A DNA stretch of 6,127 nt, taken from the NCBI GenBank assembly GCA_913047525.1, contig CAJWUS010000081.1, positions 1 through 6,127 on the forward strand, written 5' to 3'. The DNA is from an uncultured Flavobacteriales bacterium. GTDB taxonomy: Bacteria; Bacteroidota; Bacteroidia; Flavobacteriales; BACL11. Shown here piece by piece: positions 5,367 through 6,127 of this stretch. Each line of letters starts with the position of its first letter. Within the stretch, counting starts at the first letter, position 1. A program made the translations under genes and the position numbers. The notes below the pieces were generated by a model that did not search any database, had not been told where the DNA came from, and worked only from the letters and a program-made list of their open reading frames with translations.

Positions 5367-6127
5367 TTCTGCAATATTTGTGAAAATTAAATCCGCAACT
5401 TTATTAGAAGCTCCTTCCTTTCCTAACTTAACTTTTAATTCTTTGTAATCTGTTAGAATTTTTTCTCTACTGGAATCATCTAAAATATAAAATAAAGAAG
5501 CAGATAGATTTTGACCATTCAACTCATCTTGTAATAATTCCTTAACTACTAATTTATCCATTATAATATTCACCAAAGAAATGAATTTTGTTTTAACAAG
5601 ACGCTTTGCAATTTGGTAGGAGAAAGAATTGGTTTTGTAACAAACCACTTGTGGCACCACAAAAAGTGCCGTCTCTAAAGTAGCAGTACCAGAGGTAACA
5701 AGGGCTGCTTTTGCATTTGCTAAAAGACCATAAGTTTCATTTTTAGTTAAAAGCACATTTGTATTTGCAATGATGTTTTTATAAAATTCTTCCTCTATAG
5801 AATTTGTAGTCGCCACCACAAACTGATAGTCTGGAAAATCATTTACAACCCCTAACATTTGCGGTAATATTTTACTGATTTCTTGCTTTCTACTTCCTGG
5901 AAGTAGTGCAATTATTGGCTTATTCGTTTGCAAAGAAAAAGAGAAATTGTCCTTTGATATCTCATCAAGTAGTGGATGCCCAACAAAATCTACTTCAAAG
6001 TTATTTGAATTATAATAATCCTTCTCAAAAGGTAGAATAACAAACATTTTGTCTACATTTTTTCGAATTTGCTTAATTCTACTTTTTTTCCAAGCCCAAA
6101 TCTGAGGAGAGATATAATAAAAAACTC
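5364..6127 (-). CDS. lpxB: Lipid-A-disaccharide synthase, 5' partial
   Basis: Peripheral membrane glycosyltransferase (family GT19) that joins UDP-2,3-diacylglucosamine and lipid X into the lipid A disaccharide. The frame is open to the right edge. Codons 6125 down to 6048 translate to VFYYISPQIWAWKKSR and a basic stretch, the conserved LpxB segment equivalent to 'YVSPSVWAW' of E. coli, so the Met at 6047 is internal. About 253 residues are present, and roughly the first 115-120 of a 370-380 residue enzyme are missing. Counting from Val at 6125: LPFEKDYY 31-38, VGHPLLDE 48-55, ALLPGSRKQEI 73-83, TSGTATLE 144-151, AKRLVKTKFISLVNIIMDK 173-191, VKELLQDE 194-201. These cover the C-terminal nucleotide-sugar-binding half, and all expected motifs are there. 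The C-terminus is complete, ending NIAE. No frameshift is seen. Upstream partners cannot be seen. Confidence 0.96.
   Translation of the reverse strand, partial: VFYYISPQIWAWKKSRIKQIRKNVDKMFVILPFEKDYYNSNNFEVDFVGHPLLDEISKDNFSFSLQTNKPIIALLPGSRKQEISKILPQMLGVVNDFPDYQFVVATTNSIEEEFYKNIIANTNVLLTKNETYGLLANAKAALVTSGTATLETALFVVPQVVCYKTNSFSYQIAKRLVKTKFISLVNIIMDKLVVKELLQDELNGQNLSASLFYILDDSSREKILTDYKELKVKLGKEGASNKVADLIFTNIAE

Noticed and set aside
6045..6047. ATG at 6047 (minus) as the true lpxB start
   Set aside because: The frame stays open to the edge and encodes the conserved YYISPQIWAW segment.
1..6127. Mobile element, CRISPR array, tRNA/rRNA or phage/defence genes
   Set aside because: I saw no transposase or integrase motif, no regularly spaced non-coding repeats, and no RNA gene signature; all long coding space is taken by the six genes described.

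Overview
The window looks like an ordinary chromosomal segment of an AT-rich, Gram-negative member of the Bacteroidota (Flavobacteriia/Cytophagia-like). Several signs agree: lipid A disaccharide synthase (LpxB) implies an outer membrane with LPS; there are two small lipoproteins with an 'AC' lipobox right after MKK; one of them carries a Cys-x-Asp...Asp-Asp-Gly-Ser-Cys repeat typical of Bacteroidota surface proteins; TAnnTTTG -7 promoter boxes occur; and start codons are preceded by A-rich leaders without a clear Shine-Dalgarno sequence. Species cannot be named from this.

Layout, left to right. (1) 2-1444 (+): formimidoyltransferase-cyclodeaminase (FtcD), cut at its 5' end by the window edge. 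(2) 1555-2154 (+): small lipocalin-like lipoprotein with its own probable promoter. (3) 2147-4228 (-): ComEC/Rec2 DNA-uptake channel, convergent with and overlapping gene 2 by 8 bp. A perfect 13-bp hairpin with a T-tract lies inside the last codons of comEC and probably terminates gene 2. (4) 4260-4733 (+): secreted basic protein with four YXWGXW-type repeats of exact 14-residue period, divergent from comEC across only 31 bp. (5) 4754-5293 (+): small lipoprotein with CxD/DDGSC repeats, 20 bp after gene 4 and probably in the same operon, followed by a terminator. (6) 5364-6127 (-): LpxB, cut at its 5' end by the window edge and sharing the terminator region with gene 5.

The genes do not form one pathway. 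ftcD belongs to histidine degradation and one-carbon metabolism, comEC to DNA uptake, and lpxB to lipid A synthesis. The small genes 2, 4 and 5 are envelope proteins of unknown function sitting between these conserved genes. The only plausible unit of undescribed biology is the pair of genes 4 and 5, a secreted aromatic-repeat protein plus a cysteine-rich lipoprotein. Most of the window is well-known material, and I see no mobile element, CRISPR array, tRNA or rRNA.
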